Assembly: GCA_948543905.1 (NCBI GenBank)
Contig: CAOVIS010000015.1
Span: 1-6,832 of the forward strand
Origin: an uncultured Bacilli bacterium
GTDB lineage: Bacteria; Bacillota_I; Bacilli_A; RF39; UBA660
Direction: 5' to 3'
DNA length: 6,832 bases
Shown here: in pieces, positions 6,629 to 6,832 of the stretch
Position numbering within the stretch: position 1 is the stretch's first letter
Layout of the letters: every line of letters starts with the position of its first letter
Notes under the pieces: generated by a model
Told to the model about the DNA's origin: nothing
What the model saw: the letters and a program-made list of their open reading frames with translations, nothing else
Databases searched by the model: none
Position numbers and translations under genes: made by a program

Positions 6629-6652
6629 ATAGAGTGAGGTGGGAGACTCTAT
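6629..6652 (+). promoter_or_regulatory. Inverted repeat enclosing the ribosome binding site of the last gene
   Basis: ATAGAGT (6629-6635) and ACTCTAT (6646-6652) are perfect reverse complements. The 10-base loop GAGGTGGGAG holds the complete Shine-Dalgarno sequence, and the right arm ends on the first two bases of the ATG at 6651. In RNA this hairpin could present or limit the ribosome site; in DNA the same palindrome could be an operator for an HTH protein encoded next to it. Either function is inference. Confidence 0.5.
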
Positions 6653-6832
6653 GAAAATATCCAATGATTTTGATTTAGATGTATACTCTTTAGTTGCAAA
6701 TAATATTAACAAACATTTAAAATTAAAAGGAATTTCTATATTGGAATTAAGTAACTATGCTGAAATAGATAGCGAATATTTACAACTATTTTTAAGTGGC
6801 AAAAAAGATGAGATTATTTCAATTTATGATTT
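6651..6832 (+). CDS. Second, diverged HTH-like small protein (3' partial)
   Basis: The ATG at 6651 follows AGGTGG (6637-6642) by 8 bases, and the frame stays open to the window edge, giving 60 visible residues. The layout parallels the preceding XRE protein: VANNINKHLKLKGISILELS (15-34) lines up with VAKNVRIYRKLAGITQEQLA of the neighbour. The following YAEIDSEYLQLFLSGKKDEI (36-55) sits where the turn, recognition helix and loop should be. The usual TQxxLA and GVS signatures are lost, so this is either a degenerate XRE domain or a partner protein with the same fold. The two genes look like an old tandem duplication. The remaining length and any additional domain lie outside the window. Confidence 0.72.
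   Translation, partial: MKISNDFDLDVYSLVANNINKHLKLKGISILELSNYAEIDSEYLQLFLSGKKDEIISIYD

Overview
This is an AT-rich window. All identifiable genes lie on the + strand and every complete gene ends in TAA. The gene content (YqeG-type phosphatase, the circularly permuted GTPase YqeH, endonuclease-type MutL), the Shine-Dalgarno sequences and the sigma-A-like promoters point to a low-GC Bacillota. An uncultured, reduced-genome Bacilli or Mollicutes-related lineage seems most likely, but that placement is inference. The only three tryptophans read are TGG and no TGA is used, so the window cannot firmly separate the standard bacterial code from the Mollicutes code.

Left block, 1-3103: a housekeeping run of yqeG (5' end outside the window), yqeH and mutL. 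Both junctions are 8-base overlaps in which the next ATG lies inside the previous stop region, which suggests one transcript with coupled translation. YqeG/YqeH belong to the ribosome-assembly neighbourhood known from Bacilli. MutL is a complete mismatch-repair protein with both the ATPase and the metal-dependent endonuclease motifs. The block ends in an AT-rich hairpin followed by a short intrinsic terminator (3110-3155).

Middle block, 3192-6184: a self-contained two-gene transcription unit with a near-consensus extended -10 promoter, two strong ribosome binding sites and a clear intrinsic terminator. It encodes two unrecognised proteins of 628 and 337 residues. Each has one N-terminal membrane segment and is predicted to expose its C-terminal part outside the cell. 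Their exposed parts are built from the same repeated domain of about 120 residues, three copies in the first protein and two in the second. This is the most novel content of the window.

Right block, 6221-6832: a promoter, a leader of roughly 90 bases with no recognised element, a small XRE-family helix-turn-helix regulator, and the start of a second, diverged HTH-like protein that runs off the window. The second start codon sits at the foot of a perfect 7-bp inverted repeat whose loop holds the whole ribosome binding site.

No gene-free stretch exceeds 300 bases. The longest gaps are 3104-3246 and 6149-6347, and both are described. No tRNA, rRNA, CRISPR array, insertion sequence or known riboswitch was seen.
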